Positions 17,304 through 27,106 of a DNA stretch of 64,000 bases are shown piece after piece. The notes beneath the pieces were generated by a model. The model did not search any database, was not told the origin of the DNA, and saw only the letters and a program-made list of their open reading frames with translations. The stretch is from Terriglobia bacterium (GTDB lineage Bacteria > Acidobacteriota > Terriglobia > Bryobacterales > UBA6623), in assembly GCA_009841225.1 (NCBI GenBank), contig VXMF01000058.1, forward strand, positions 62,001 to 126,000, given 5' to 3'. Position 1 is the first letter of the stretch. Every line of letters begins with the position of its first letter. The translations under genes and the position numbers were made by a program.

Positions 17304-18447
17304 AGCGTCTATGTCTACAGGGTATCAGCAGTGGGCTCTCTTGCCTGGGGCGCTATGCGAGACAAGGACTTGCATGACTATCTGGAACGCAGGTTGGCAG
17401 CACTCCGGTAGGTTTCGAGCGGGTTCCGTCTCCCCGTCAAACACTGCAATTCTCATCGCTTGGATCGTTTCGATTGAGGCTGTGGAACAGGTCCTCTCGA
17501 GTGCGCTGGAAATGCATGGCCAAGCACCATTTTTTCGCGTCTCTCGTCGCGATTCCTGCCGAGGCGCAAGTGCGCCAGGGGTACGAATGCTGCGAACTGA
17601 CCATCACGGGGGAACCCGTGTCGGATCATCAACGATGCGGCCAACGTCGAGTGCTGCGATGAAAGTCACTCCGCCCCATTCGGGAGCTGGGGTGCGGACT
17701 CGAACTACGCGGACCAGTTCCGTGCAAGGGAGTGGGTGGACGGCCCGCCTACTAAGCGGCAATGGGATTTCTGCACGACCCGGAAAGGAGGAGTTCCGTG
17801 CCCCAATGAAGATTATTGCACCGAATGCGACCATGACGACCAGCAGTCCCACACCGATGTCGAACTCGGCCGGATTCCTCGGGCCGTGCGGGTGCAAGTC
17901 CGGCTTTCACCGTCGGATCGGAAGAACAGGTTGGAGCGTAACGGGCGTGACGGCAGTCGGTATGGTCGCGCCTGATTTCCCTAGACCGCTCTCCACAAGG
18001 CCAATCCGTACAGCGGAGAAAGCTGGGGAGTCGTGCTGCTGGCCTTCCACCTCTCCGGCTGGAATACAGTCCATTCACGGTCGCTAGCACGTCGCTCCGG
18101 CAACCAGTTCGCTTCCGCCCCCTTTACACCTTCCTGCGGAACAGGTCATCTGACGCGACGGAGTAGTCCGATGTAATCTGGAGAAGATGCGAAATTCGCA
18201 AACCTTCGGGCCTTGGTGGCATTGTGCCTAGACTTGTTCCTGCGCACCTCGCTAGCGACTTCGATGATGTCTGCGTGGTCGAAGTCACGAGACGCGCCTT
18301 TCCGCAGCAGCTTGGTAGGGCGTGTGTTCAACTGACATCATCCGTAAGCCGACATGCGATTGGCAAGGTGGCAGGTCGAGAAGACTACGAGGCTCTAGGC
18401 ATGCGGCTGCCCTGCCTACGAAGATAGCGCGGACGAGGAATCTTGGC
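17304..18447. other. 1.1-kb stretch without a convincing gene
   Basis: Several ORFs of 60-270 codons cross this stretch on both strands, but none has protein-like composition or a clear start, and they overlap each other. One minus-strand ORF (17604-17897) contains a possible membrane segment (GLLVVMVAFGAIIFIGA) and one minus-strand ORF (18146-18334, TTG start) encodes about 61 basic residues; both are too weak to call. The stretch may be decayed sequence within the island. Confidence 0.5.
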
Positions 18448-19593
18448 GTGCCGAACTCCCAAAAAATAAAGTTCAAAGATCCTATCAGGATCATTGCCTG
18501 GCTGGAAGCCGCTCTGGAGCACGAGAGAGAAAAATACCAGAAAGCCCCAGTGCAGCCGGACTCGGTCCCGCAATACGAAATGGCTAGGGCTTGGGGTTTC
18601 GTTGTCGCAGGGTATTCGCTTCTTGAACAATCATTGAAGGCGCTCATGTACATGCGCAAAGTTCAAGTTCCGATCAAGCATTCCCTAACGGCGTTGTTCG
18701 AACAGCTTGGACCTAGCGACCAGGATCAACTCCGGGAACACTATTCCGATTACAGGGAGACGGCTACTGGGATGCGTCAGTTCAAGTACGAGTCGCTTGA
18801 TGACTTCTTCAAGAATCTGGACGGGGACTCGAACAGGCAGGGAAGCGACACCGTCGGATCGTTCGATTGGCGGTACTTTCCCATCGAGGAAGCGCGAAGC
18901 CAGACGATGCCGACCGTGAGCATTGATTTCCTACATGAGATTACATCTGCCTGCATTCAAATGGTTTTGCGAATTCAAAAAGGAGATTCCAACGCGTCTA
19001 GTTTCACCCACAGCCAACGCATGTTCGACCACCGCTCAGTGGAGATCTATCGTAGCTGGTACGGTAAGAGGATGACGTCAGAAGAATGGACTGAACTAGA
19101 CGACAGGGTAGAAATACTCTGGGGTCCAGATTACAAGGGCCGATTCGATTACCAGATCTTCCGAGGAACGGAAAGCACACGTTTCTTCGGTATTCCGCCA
19201 GATGTTTTCGACCTACCAGTTATGGACATGCGAATGCAGGTGGCGAAGTTCACAGAAGAAGTGCGCTCTCGAGATGCATCCCAGCGAAGGCTAGATGCGA
19301 TCGCCCCTCAGATTCTCAACTTGCTTCTGAGGTCCAGAGATCCTTGCCATATCCCAAAGGACACGGTGGCGAAAAAATGGCCTCTCATGTACGGTTTCTC
19401 TCAAGTCGTGGAAGAGTCGTTCAAGAGCGACACAACTCTCGAACTAGTGTCGGATGTAAATTCCGTGCTAACAGGTCTAACGTTTCTAAGTGCTGAAGTG
19501 TCTCAAAAGCTGACGCAGGAAAAATGCCTTGACGAGTTCGAGAGGTTCTTGCGTGATTCTCCCATCGCACAGAAACTTCTCTTGAGCGAGTAA
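18448..19593 (+). CDS. HEPN-like helical protein of unknown function
   Basis: A 381-residue protein. The N-terminal 150 residues are helical and hold GYSLLEQSLKALMYM, then VPIKHSLTALFEQL, which resembles the HEPN helix pair, with K-x-H in place of the full RX4-6H motif; FDWRYFPIEEA echoes the WRYPFEE of the HEPN protein at 16407-16931. The C-terminal 200 residues show no recognisable domain. The frame is open further upstream (to 18322) but the GTG at 18448 is chosen because GAGG lies nine bases before it and the upstream residues are not protein-like. The gene is lower in GC than its core-genome neighbours, in keeping with an acquired island. It may be an RNA-binding or defence-associated HEPN protein; this is tentative. 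Confidence 0.65.
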   Translation: MPNSQKIKFKDPIRIIAWLEAALEHEREKYQKAPVQPDSVPQYEMARAWGFVVAGYSLLEQSLKALMYMRKVQVPIKHSLTALFEQLGPSDQDQLREHYSDYRETATGMRQFKYESLDDFFKNLDGDSNRQGSDTVGSFDWRYFPIEEARSQTMPTVSIDFLHEITSACIQMVLRIQKGDSNASSFTHSQRMFDHRSVEIYRSWYGKRMTSEEWTELDDRVEILWGPDYKGRFDYQIFRGTESTRFFGIPPDVFDLPVMDMRMQVAKFTEEVRSRDASQRRLDAIAPQILNLLLRSRDPCHIPKDTVAKKWPLMYGFSQVVEESFKSDTTLELVSDVNSVLTGLTFLSAEVSQKLTQEKCLDEFERFLRDSPIAQKLLLSE

Positions 19594-19886
19594 CGGAACC
19601 ACAACTGCGTCAAAACATTGCTGATCTAGAGAACCTACATCGGCGGGCCTTTCCGGATCACCCCACTCGGTTGATACGCCATGGTTCCTCTGGATCAATG
19701 TGAAACCAGTCTAGGTTGATCATCCCCACTCACTTGTAGTCGACCGCTCCTCGGAAGTCGATACCCCCGGCTATGGAATCCGAACTGGCGGACCATCTGT
19801 GGAGCATGGAAGAGATGCTGCACGCAGCGTGAGTGCCAGACAGTTTGGATAATTTGCAATTGGAATACCGACACATCTAAGCCGAT

Positions 19887-20834
19887 CTAGCGAATTTCGT
19901 CGGCGATTTTTCCGCCCAGTTGAACGAAACTAAGACCAATTCCGTAATACCACCGGCTCCGTTCAGCCTGTAGATTGGCCCCATAGCTGAACACCAAGAC
20001 GTTGTTGAACAGAGAGAATTGAACGCCCATCCCGATATTCACCTCCGATCCTCTTGTGTTGGGCAAGTATGTTTTCGCATCGGGATCGTAAGTGGGATCT
20101 TTCCAATTTAGGAAAGTAGCATTCAGCCCAATCCCGGGACGTAAAGCCCGCACAAATCTGTTCTTGCGTGCCAGATAGGTTCCGCCGAAGGTCACGCCTG
20201 GGGATGGAGCGAAGTTAACCGCAGAGACACCTTCTACGTTGGAGGTGTTCAGCCGCTTCACAAACAGGAACGAATCGGTCGTCTTTGCTCGAAATCCAAG
20301 CTTACGGGGCTTGAACAGCCACACCATCTGTTCTCTCGTTACCAGATTGGTTACGTGGATCTCGATCTGGTCTACATCTTTCTCTTCAAACCTGTTCGGA
20401 TCGAGGATCGTATCGGGAACACGTGGGAAACGTCCGTTCTGTCCGTCGTAGGGTCTGTCGTCGAATTTGAAGGCGATCGCAACTCCCTCGTCTGTCTCAC
20501 GATCCTGCTGGGAAACGTAGTTGTCGATGTGTGCAATGCGATCTCGGTCGCCACCTTTGGTTTGGAACGCCTCAACCCGGATCTTGACTCGACAATTATT
20601 CTCTGAAGGTAGTGCCATCTTTGTTTCGTCGAATCGTATTGCGATCATACTTCGGTCGTCAATTTCGCTGTAGGGGCCTCTGATGATATTCTCATTTCCA
20701 CGGCGTTCAAGCTCGAATATGTTCGTGTAACTGGCGGGATGTGTAGCCTTTTCGGGTTTAGATTGCTCGGCAAACGTAACCCCCGCAAGCAAGACCCAAA
20801 TCCAAAGAGAGCTGAAAAGTGTCGGTCCGTTCAT
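19887..20834 (-). CDS. Exported protein with C-terminal barrel-like region, function unknown
   Basis: A 315-residue protein with a clear signal peptide (MNGPTLFSSLWIWVLLAGVT, cleavage near FAEQ). The middle is hydrophilic and strand-rich; the last 110 residues alternate in a beta-barrel-like way with aromatic ends (GVTFGGTYLARKNRFVRAL, VNIGMGVQFSLFNNVLVF, YYGIGLSFVQLGGK), which suggests an outer-membrane or periplasmic protein. No cysteine cluster or enzyme motif is seen. It has its own divergent start facing an AT-rich upstream region. No family recognised. Confidence 0.75.
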   Translation of the reverse strand: MNGPTLFSSLWIWVLLAGVTFAEQSKPEKATHPASYTNIFELERRGNENIIRGPYSEIDDRSMIAIRFDETKMALPSENNCRVKIRVEAFQTKGGDRDRIAHIDNYVSQQDRETDEGVAIAFKFDDRPYDGQNGRFPRVPDTILDPNRFEEKDVDQIEIHVTNLVTREQMVWLFKPRKLGFRAKTTDSFLFVKRLNTSNVEGVSAVNFAPSPGVTFGGTYLARKNRFVRALRPGIGLNATFLNWKDPTYDPDAKTYLPNTRGSEVNIGMGVQFSLFNNVLVFSYGANLQAERSRWYYGIGLSFVQLGGKIADEIR

Positions 20835-21545
20835 ATGTTCCTATAGAATTTCATTCTATCACGTCTACCCCTCTCGGTGGCAGTTGGAGAATTCTCCTGA
20901 CGTGATAGGAGCACCCTAATGTCATACTTGTTTGCGAACTCTAGGGAGAAATTGCAACTGCGACATGGGCAGTGGAGAGCCCCCGCAACTCAGTTGAATG
21001 AGTACTTGGTTGCTACCAGAGAGCTCGTCGGTTTAGGCCCCCATTGGCTCCATACTCTAACGACTTCAACTCATGGGTGAGAGCAAGCACGTCGGCGCCA
21101 ATGAACGTCAACAGCGCTCTCTCGGCCCACTACCCATTTTCTCTGGCCTTTCCTATGGCGCGGGACGGACTGGCGCAGGCAGCGGTGCCCGCTGCGACCA
21201 CCGCGTGGCCAACGGCCCCAGGGCGGCCAAGCTGGCCTAGCAGCGCTGCTGGCCCGGGTCCGCCGCGCATCTGCACCTCCAGCACGGTAACGGCGGCACA
21301 GGCGGTGCTGGCGACGAGCAAGGCTGGGGCTCGAGCCCCCGTCCCCAGACTTCCTCGCCAACCTTAGAGCACGACAACCGAAGGTCCATGACCTAGTTCG
21401 GAGAGCTGGCCGGACAGCGGGCTGTGGACGAAGGCGGGTAGGGATGGGAGGCGGCGGAAGCCGAGCTGCAGCTATCGGGCTTGACGCGAAGCCGGAAGGT
21501 GGTGGTGCTGCGGTGCGAAGCCAGAACGAGCCGACCGGGAGTCGA
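20835..21545. other. 710-base stretch with only a possible 52-residue ORF
   Basis: A short plus-strand ORF at 20920-21078 (MSYLFANSREKLQLRHGQ...) is preceded by an AGGAG about nine bases before its ATG, but 52 residues without a recognisable relative is weak support. The rest contains only ORFs that overlap on both strands with skewed composition. It may include decayed upstream parts of the methyltransferase pseudogene that follows. Confidence 0.4.
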
Positions 21546-22464
21546 ATAGGTTCGGAATCTGCACCGATATCCTTCTGCTCTACGCCGCTCGCGATGACTC
21601 GCCGTTCATGCCGAAATACAGCAAAGACCATCCCGATTACCGTGCCTACGTAGAGAGGAGCTCCCAATTGGTGGACAAGAAGACACGGCGAATGCACCAA
21701 ACAACGAGCTTGACGAATCCGGCATGCCGGTCGAACTTGATCTACGGTTACGAGGGCTGCCAGCCCGGCAAGAATGACGGATGATTGCCAAAGAGAAGAT
21801 GGAACAGTGGGACCGAGAGCGCCGCATCCACTTCCCCAAGAGCAAGTCGGGACGACTGCGCCGAATGAGTTTCGCTGACGAGTTGAGGTGGATGCCGATC
21901 CAGAATATCTGGGACGATATCCAGCAGATCGGTTCACATAGCGGCGAGCGCACCGGCAACCCGACGCAGAAGCCGCTTGCGGTTCTGGAGCGGATCATCC
22001 AAGCGTCTTCGAACGATGGAGACATGGTGCTCGATCCCTTTTGCGACTGCGCGACCACCTGAATCGCGGCTGAGACACTCGACCGCCAGCGGGCCGGAAT
22101 CGACATTTCGTCCAAAGCTGCCGAACTCGTCCTCGTGCGCATGGAGCGCAAGACGAACCTATTCGACCAGTTCCACCCCATCGTCCGAAACGACATTCCG
22201 CAAAGCACGGAGGTAGGAAAGCTGCCGCCCTACAAGACGCACCGGTATACTCTATACGGCAAGCAGAAGCGACACTGCGCAGGTTGCGAGCATCATTTCC
22301 CATTCCGCAACCTGACCGTGGATCACATGGTGGCCAAGTCGAAGGGTGTTACGGACTATCCGGACAACTTGCATCTGCTCTGCGCCGCCTGCAACTCCAT
22401 GAAGGGAACCATCGATCAGGCCGCGTTCCTTCCGCGGCTCAGGAGAGAGGGAACCGGGCAATGA
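21546..22464 (+). pseudogene. Decayed site-specific DNA methyltransferase with C-terminal HNH domain
   Basis: Three pieces of one gene. The first frame reads KYSKDHPDYRAYVERSSQ and SNLIYGYEGCQPGKNDG before a stop at 21782. A second frame from 21781 continues with MEQWDRERRIHFPKSKSGR, NPTQKPLAVLERII and MVLDPFCDCATT, then meets TGA near 22062 and resumes with IAAETLDRQRAGIDIS. These match the C-terminal half of N6/N4 DNA methyltransferases. The family motif FCGCGTT is altered to FCDCATT, and a Cys codon after it has become the stop, so the SAM-binding loop is lost. The N-terminal half is not found. The HNH part is still open (see next). Confidence 0.8.
22135..22464 (+). CDS. HNH endonuclease domain, surviving C-terminal part of the methyltransferase gene
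   Basis: 109 residues from a GTG at 22135. The HNH zinc frame is intact: CAGCEHHFP, then LTVDHMVAKSKGVTDYPDN and LHLLCAACNSMKG, giving the CxxC...DH...N...CxxC pattern. The domain could cut DNA by itself if translated separately, but a start at 22135 is only possible, not shown. It is followed by the small membrane protein gene with an ATGA overlap, so translation through this part may be preserved for that reason. Confidence 0.5.
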   Translation: MRMERKTNLFDQFHPIVRNDIPQSTEVGKLPPYKTHRYTLYGKQKRHCAGCEHHFPFRNLTVDHMVAKSKGVTDYPDNLHLLCAACNSMKGTIDQAAFLPRLRREGTGQ

Positions 22465-22769
22465 GTGCAACGCTTGAAGCGGTAACGCGTTTGTGGCATC
22501 GGTGGAGAAAGAACGAGGAGAAAGCAACTATGAAAATCCCGTGGCGAAAGAACGTGCTGTGTCTCGTCATAGCCGGCTACGTAACGTTGCTGCTGATATT
22601 CGGGGCAATGGTCTGGAAGGGCGGCATGACAGCGGAAGCAGCGTACGAGGTTGTCAAGGGACCGCTCATGGCGCTGATCGGCGGATCGCTTGCGATCTCG
22701 AAGGACTTGATCCCCTTGGGTATCGGCCCAGAGAGCCAACAGGTGCATAGCGATAGAGACGATCCGTAG
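22461..22769 (+). CDS. Small single-span membrane protein
   Basis: 102 residues. After a charged N-terminus (WHRWRKNEEKATMKIPWRKN) comes one hydrophobic span, VLCLVIAGYVTLLLIFGAMV, then an amphipathic stretch with VVKGPLMALIGGSLAISKD. The ATG at 22461 overlaps the stop of the HNH frame (ATGA), so the two are probably coupled; a second in-frame ATG (MKIPWRKN) is preceded by GAGGAGAAAG and could be the real start. Similar small membrane proteins often sit beside phage or restriction genes, but no family is recognised. Confidence 0.6.
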   Translation: MSATLEAVTRLWHRWRKNEEKATMKIPWRKNVLCLVIAGYVTLLLIFGAMVWKGGMTAEAAYEVVKGPLMALIGGSLAISKDLIPLGIGPESQQVHSDRDDP

Positions 22770-22942
22770 TGGCCCGATACGATCTGAGCACACGCTCGCT
22801 GGGGACGCCGAAGTTGAGGATTCGTATTCTGCATGCCCTGCAACTATCACCGTCAAGTGCGAGACGCAGACAGCCGGGAGTCGAGCAGCCCCGCAGTAGG
22901 CCGCCACCCTGCGACGTCGGGATTCCGAGGTGCACGGACCCT

Positions 22943-23467
22943 TCAGGCGCCACTTGACCGCGATTGAGGTAGCCAATGGCCTGCTAGGATCTTGGTCTGG
23001 ATATTCCTGTTCTCGAGTTTTTCTTGAAGTGACGATAGATGGTAATATCCGCAAACGAACAACACTCTGCTCTGTCGCCACGAAACCAACGTTTTCGTCC
23101 AGTGGCATTCTCGCATCGTCTCACGGTTCTTCAAGGCCTCACGCTCGTCGATTCCTTTGAACCAAGCCGTCCGTCTAACCTCTGCGATTTCCGGAATGTC
23201 ATGATCATTGTCACAATCCCTATAGGCTAGACCGAGAGATCCTGCTACTCTCCGCGGGACCGTCGTGTCGAACAGTACGGTTGACTCTGCCCGAGCTCTT
23301 TCCCAAGCCTCGTCACTCATTTCTTCTGCGATCGCATCTACGTCTTCGTTTCCGCACCACTCGATCAACTGCTGTTCGAAGGCTTCGCAGCTAGAGGGTT
23401 CTGCCCCCCATGCCCCCAGATGAATTGGATGCTCCGTCCCAACGATCAGAACCGTGAAATCGCGCAT
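22943..23467 (-). CDS. Conserved protein, possibly TraB/EreA-like fold
   Basis: A 174-residue protein. It opens as VLIVGTEHPIHLG and carries DAIAEEMSDEAW, ALKNRETMRECHW and RVLFVCGYYHLSSLQE, a spacing of Glu, Arg-Glu and Gly-x-x-His that is reminiscent of TraB/EreA-type proteins and of small accessory proteins with the same pattern. No membrane span or signal. It stands alone between the small membrane gene and the helicase operon, on the opposite strand. The fold comparison is tentative; the gene itself looks real. Confidence 0.6.
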   Translation of the reverse strand: MRDFTVLIVGTEHPIHLGAWGAEPSSCEAFEQQLIEWCGNEDVDAIAEEMSDEAWERARAESTVLFDTTVPRRVAGSLGLAYRDCDNDHDIPEIAEVRRTAWFKGIDEREALKNRETMRECHWTKTLVSWRQSRVLFVCGYYHLSSLQEKLENRNIQTKILAGHWLPQSRSSGA

Positions 23468-23916
23468 ATTCGTTCAGGCCGGAGCCTAGTCCGACGACCA
23501 ACTCGTAGGGTCCCGGCTTACGCGAGAATCAGTCTACGTTCGCCGCTCGAGGAATGCCAGACACCGAAATAGTCCAAGAGTCCCAGAAGAGGTCACATCA
23601 GAAACAGTGCTCCGGCACGTTGATCAGTGCCCGAGACCCTAGCAATGGGATAGGAACAGCCCTTCTGGACGCGGCAATCCGGACAGAAGACGGTAGCCCG
23701 GTGCTCACTTTCTGTAGATGTCTTAGAATTGCTGCGCGGATGATTGCAGGAGTACAATTCAGGAGCGGAATCCAAGAAGGCCGACGCGCACCTGACTCCT
23801 CCGCCACAAACTCTCGGGCATATCTCTTCGAAGTACAAGATGAGGTGCTGGTCGCCAAAGGGCAAAGACTCCCACCTCTCCATCTGTCCTGCAAGTTCCG
23901 CAGACCGTAAAGCAAC
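23468..23916. other. 450-base intergenic stretch before the helicase operon
   Basis: Overlapping ORFs on both strands (for example 23554-23910 plus and 23598-23951 minus) have no recognisable domain. Since the genes on both sides point away from it, the stretch should hold the promoters of both the TraB-like gene and the helicase operon. No clear boxes could be chosen. Confidence 0.4.
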
Positions 23917-26900
23917 ATGCCTATTGCTCCAGAAACTTTTGTCCGGCTCAAGAACGACCCCGCTCAGGGTGGCCGCCTGCTGGAGGGGCAGACGAAGCTC
24001 GGCGGCGCGAAGATGGTGCAGGTGCAATACCCAGACGGGACGGTGAGAACCGTTCCGTACTCCAACCTGGAACCAGTACCGGCGGAGCCCGAGAGCCCTT
24101 GGGATCTATTCGCCAAGGGTCGCTTTGTCGAGCCTGACTGCCTACGCCGCACGCTTACCAGACTGCGTGTAACCGGGGGGCTGAGCGACGTCGTGTACAG
24201 CATGGAGGCGACCAAGACCGACTTCTACGCGTACCAATTCAAGCCGGTCATCAAGCTGATCAACTCGCCCACCGACGCATTGCTGATCGCGGATGAGGTC
24301 GGGCTTGGTAAGACGATCGAGGCCGGGCTCGTCTGGACCGAGCTCCGCGCTCGGCTCGAGTGTGACCGCCTGCTGGTGGTCTGCCCGAAGACTCTTTGTC
24401 AGAAGTGGAAGGACGAGCTGTCCCACCGCTTTGGTGTTCCGGCGCAGATCGCGGACGCCCGAGAGCTTCTCGGGACGCTTAAGCGCTCTCGGCGCCTCGG
24501 CGGACACTTTGCCTTGGTTTGCAGCATGCAGGGCCTTCGCCCTCCCAGCGGATGGGAAGACGACGACCCCGGGGGCGACAGCGGAGGAGGAGCGGCACGG
24601 CGCGACCTAGCACGGTTTCTCGAAGATGCGAGCGAAGAGGAGCCCCTCATCGACCTCTTGGTCGTCGACGAAGCCCATCACATGCGCAACCCCAAGACAC
24701 TGCTTAACGGATTCGGCCGGCTGGCCAGTTCCGCTTCTAGCCACCGCTTGTACTTGTCGGCAACACCAATCCATCTACGAAACAGGGATCTTCACTCCCT
24801 GCTCTCAATGGTTGATCCGGATACCTTCGAATTCGAGAGCACGCTGAACGATCTGATCGCGACGAACGAGCCGATCGTGGCTGCCCGCGACCTGCTACTG
24901 AGCCGTAACGGCGCGGTTTCGGAGATCCGGGACTGCCTGGACGAGGCGGAAAACCACGAGATACTACGCACGAGCAAGGCATTGGCCAAGATCCGGGCCG
25001 AATTGACCGATACGGATTTGAATCATGTCAAACGATCTCAGTTGGCGGCTCGTTTAGAGCGTGTCAACCAACTCTCGAACTACGTGACCAGGACCCGGCG
25101 CCGCGACGTGCAGGAATTTCGAGTTATTCGGGAGCCAAAGGCGCCGGTCTTGGAGATGAGTGCAGACGAGCGGTTGTTTTACGACGAAATCTCCGAGGTG
25201 GTCAGCGAATACGCCCGAATCCGAGGCACAAACGAGTTCTTCTTACTTTCTATGCCCCAGCGGCTCCTTACCTCCAGCCTTGCAGCGTCCTCCGCCTACT
25301 GGTCACGGCTGCCAGGTGCCGAAGAAGAGGACATTGAGGAGTCTGACGATGATCTGCTCGACCACTCGCAGGACTATGGACCCCTCGTCAGGCGGATCGC
25401 CGACAGAGCGCGCGCATTGGCCATGACGGAACGACTGGCCAAAGTCGATACCAAATTCCAGCTTCTGATCCAAGAATTGCGACACCTCTGGAAGGTCGAG
25501 CCCGGCTCTAAGGTCATCGTGTTTTCCAGCTTTAAGCCGACACTCAACTACTTGCAGAATCGGCTAATCGAAGAGGAGATCGGAGCCGAGCTGCTCCACG
25601 GCAGCACAAAGCGTCCACGAGCGGAAATACTAAGGCGATTCAAAGAAATCGACAATATCTGGGTGCTGTTGTCTTCCGAAGTCGGCAGCGAGGGCATCGA
25701 CCTACAATTTAGCTCGATTGTCGTGAACTACGACCTGCCTTGGAATCCGATGCGCCTAGAGCAACGAATAGGAAGGGTGGACAGATTAGGCCAAGAACGA
25801 AGAAAGGTCGCGGTTCTCAACCTGATCTACAACGACACGATCGACAAACGCATCTATGACCGCCTGTACGAGCGCCTTGGTATTGGACGTCGAGCGCTGG
25901 GGGAAATGGAGGCAGTCCTCGGCACCCAGATCAGAGAAATGACGATTAAGCTGCTGGACCCGAACCTGTCCGATCACCATAAGGTGCAAGTAATCGACCA
26001 GACGGCGCAGGCGCTCGAGGTGCGAAGACTGGAAGAGGAGAAGCTCGAGGCAGAAGCAGGGTCGCTAGTCCAACACGGAGACTATATCTTGGCTCGCATC
26101 ACAGAGAGCCGCGACCGTCATCGCTGGCTTAGCGGCGATGACATTCTGATTTATGTCCGTGATCGAATCCGGCGAGACTTTCCGGGCAGCGCCGTGGAGT
26201 CGAGTCCGGCCGGATCCGACACTTATCGAATCGATCTCTCTCCTGACGCAGCCACTGCCCTGCAGACATATCTCCTCGAGCGTGGGCTCAGGGGCCAGAC
26301 CCGCCTGCCATATCCAGGCGGGCGGCAGCGTTTCCGATTCACCTCATCGGTCGTCGAACGGAATGGTCAGATCGAATACGTCTCGCAAATGCACCCTCTC
26401 GTCCGATTTGCCGCCGATAGAGATCTTCGAGACGAAACTGTCCGGAATGCGCAGGCGGTGGCAGCGAAGGTGAGTCTAGGGACGGTGCCATTGGAGTGCG
26501 GGTCTGGCCTCTACGTGCTCGCTGCCCGACTCTGGTCGAGTGGCAAAGCGGCTGTCGGCACGATGGCGAGCGTCAGAGTCGGGTACGCAGGGGCAAATGT
26601 TTCGACCGGCGAACTGATTCGAGATGGTCTGGCCGAGCAGCTTTTTGCCGCCGCCGCGGACCATGGACGCCCGATCCCGAACGCAGCCCAGGACGACCGG
26701 TTGAGCGATGCGAGCACAGTGTTGTCGGACGCAGTCGAGAGCGACCTCGACCGTCGCTTCAACGAGTTCGTAACTCAGGCCGAGGCAGAGACCGCGGACC
26801 GAGTCGCCATAAAGATGAGAGCGCTGGTCCGACATTTCGAGACCAAGATCGCGGACTACACTGAACGCAAGAGGAAACTGGAAGAACGGTTAGCCGAGAT

Positions 26901-27084
26901 TGATGAGAGCGACGGAGACGATCGAAGGGCGAGCCAGCTGAAGAATCTCGTTGCCGGGCACGAAACGAGGATCGAGAGGTTCCGTCGGACATGGCAGCTG
27001 CGGAAGATCGAGATCGAAACTCAGCGGGACCTGATGCCAGAGTGGTCGGAGGTTGGCTGCCTGTTCCTGCAGGTCGATGAGTAG
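23917..27084 (+). CDS. SNF2-family helicase/translocase, RapA-like, with N-terminal Tudor-like domain
   Basis: A 1055-residue DNA translocase. The N-terminal 55 residues (FVRLKNDPAQGGRLLEGQ ... VQYPDGTVRTVPYSNLEPV) look like the Tudor/SH3-like domain of RapA. Motif I is DEVGLGKTIEAG (about residue 128), motif II DEAH (VVDEAHHMRNPKTLL), motif III LYLSATPIH, and the C-terminal lobe has LLSSEVGSEGIDLQF and RLEQRIGRVDRLGQ. The last 300 residues are extra, ending in coiled coil (HFETKIADYTERKRKLEERL). Such proteins move along DNA with ATP and occur in several phage-defence systems, but the DUF1998 proteins and methylases of DISARM are absent. The Hsp70-like gene follows after 22 bases, so both should act together. 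Confidence 0.92.
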   Translation: MPIAPETFVRLKNDPAQGGRLLEGQTKLGGAKMVQVQYPDGTVRTVPYSNLEPVPAEPESPWDLFAKGRFVEPDCLRRTLTRLRVTGGLSDVVYSMEATKTDFYAYQFKPVIKLINSPTDALLIADEVGLGKTIEAGLVWTELRARLECDRLLVVCPKTLCQKWKDELSHRFGVPAQIADARELLGTLKRSRRLGGHFALVCSMQGLRPPSGWEDDDPGGDSGGGAARRDLARFLEDASEEEPLIDLLVVDEAHHMRNPKTLLNGFGRLASSASSHRLYLSATPIHLRNRDLHSLLSMVDPDTFEFESTLNDLIATNEPIVAARDLLLSRNGAVSEIRDCLDEAENHEILRTSKALAKIRAELTDTDLNHVKRSQLAARLERVNQLSNYVTRTRRRDVQEFRVIREPKAPVLEMSADERLFYDEISEVVSEYARIRGTNEFFLLSMPQRLLTSSLAASSAYWSRLPGAEEEDIEESDDDLLDHSQDYGPLVRRIADRARALAMTERLAKVDTKFQLLIQELRHLWKVEPGSKVIVFSSFKPTLNYLQNRLIEEEIGAELLHGSTKRPRAEILRRFKEIDNIWVLLSSEVGSEGIDLQFSSIVVNYDLPWNPMRLEQRIGRVDRLGQERRKVAVLNLIYNDTIDKRIYDRLYERLGIGRRALGEMEAVLGTQIREMTIKLLDPNLSDHHKVQVIDQTAQALEVRRLEEEKLEAEAGSLVQHGDYILARITESRDRHRWLSGDDILIYVRDRIRRDFPGSAVESSPAGSDTYRIDLSPDAATALQTYLLERGLRGQTRLPYPGGRQRFRFTSSVVERNGQIEYVSQMHPLVRFAADRDLRDETVRNAQAVAAKVSLGTVPLECGSGLYVLAARLWSSGKAAVGTMASVRVGYAGANVSTGELIRDGLAEQLFAAAADHGRPIPNAAQDDRLSDASTVLSDAVESDLDRRFNEFVTQAEAETADRVAIKMRALVRHFETKIADYTERKRKLEERLAEIDESDGDDRRASQLKNLVAGHETRIERFRRTWQLRKIEIETQRDLMPEWSEVGCLFLQVDE

Positions 27085-27106
27085 CCCCTAGGGGGAAGCT
27101 GAGCAC

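Noticed and set aside
17272..18087. Plus-strand ORF of 271 codons
   Set aside because: Composition is not protein-like, it overlaps the start of the small winged-helix gene on the other strand and has no ribosome binding site or domain.
21071..21937. Minus-strand ORF of 288 codons
   Set aside because: Arg/Ser/Pro-rich, no domain, and antisense to the methyltransferase remnant that has clear family motifs.
23917..27084. DISARM system (drmD-like helicase)
   Set aside because: The helicase is of similar type, but no DUF1998 proteins, phospholipase D or DISARM methylases are encoded near it.
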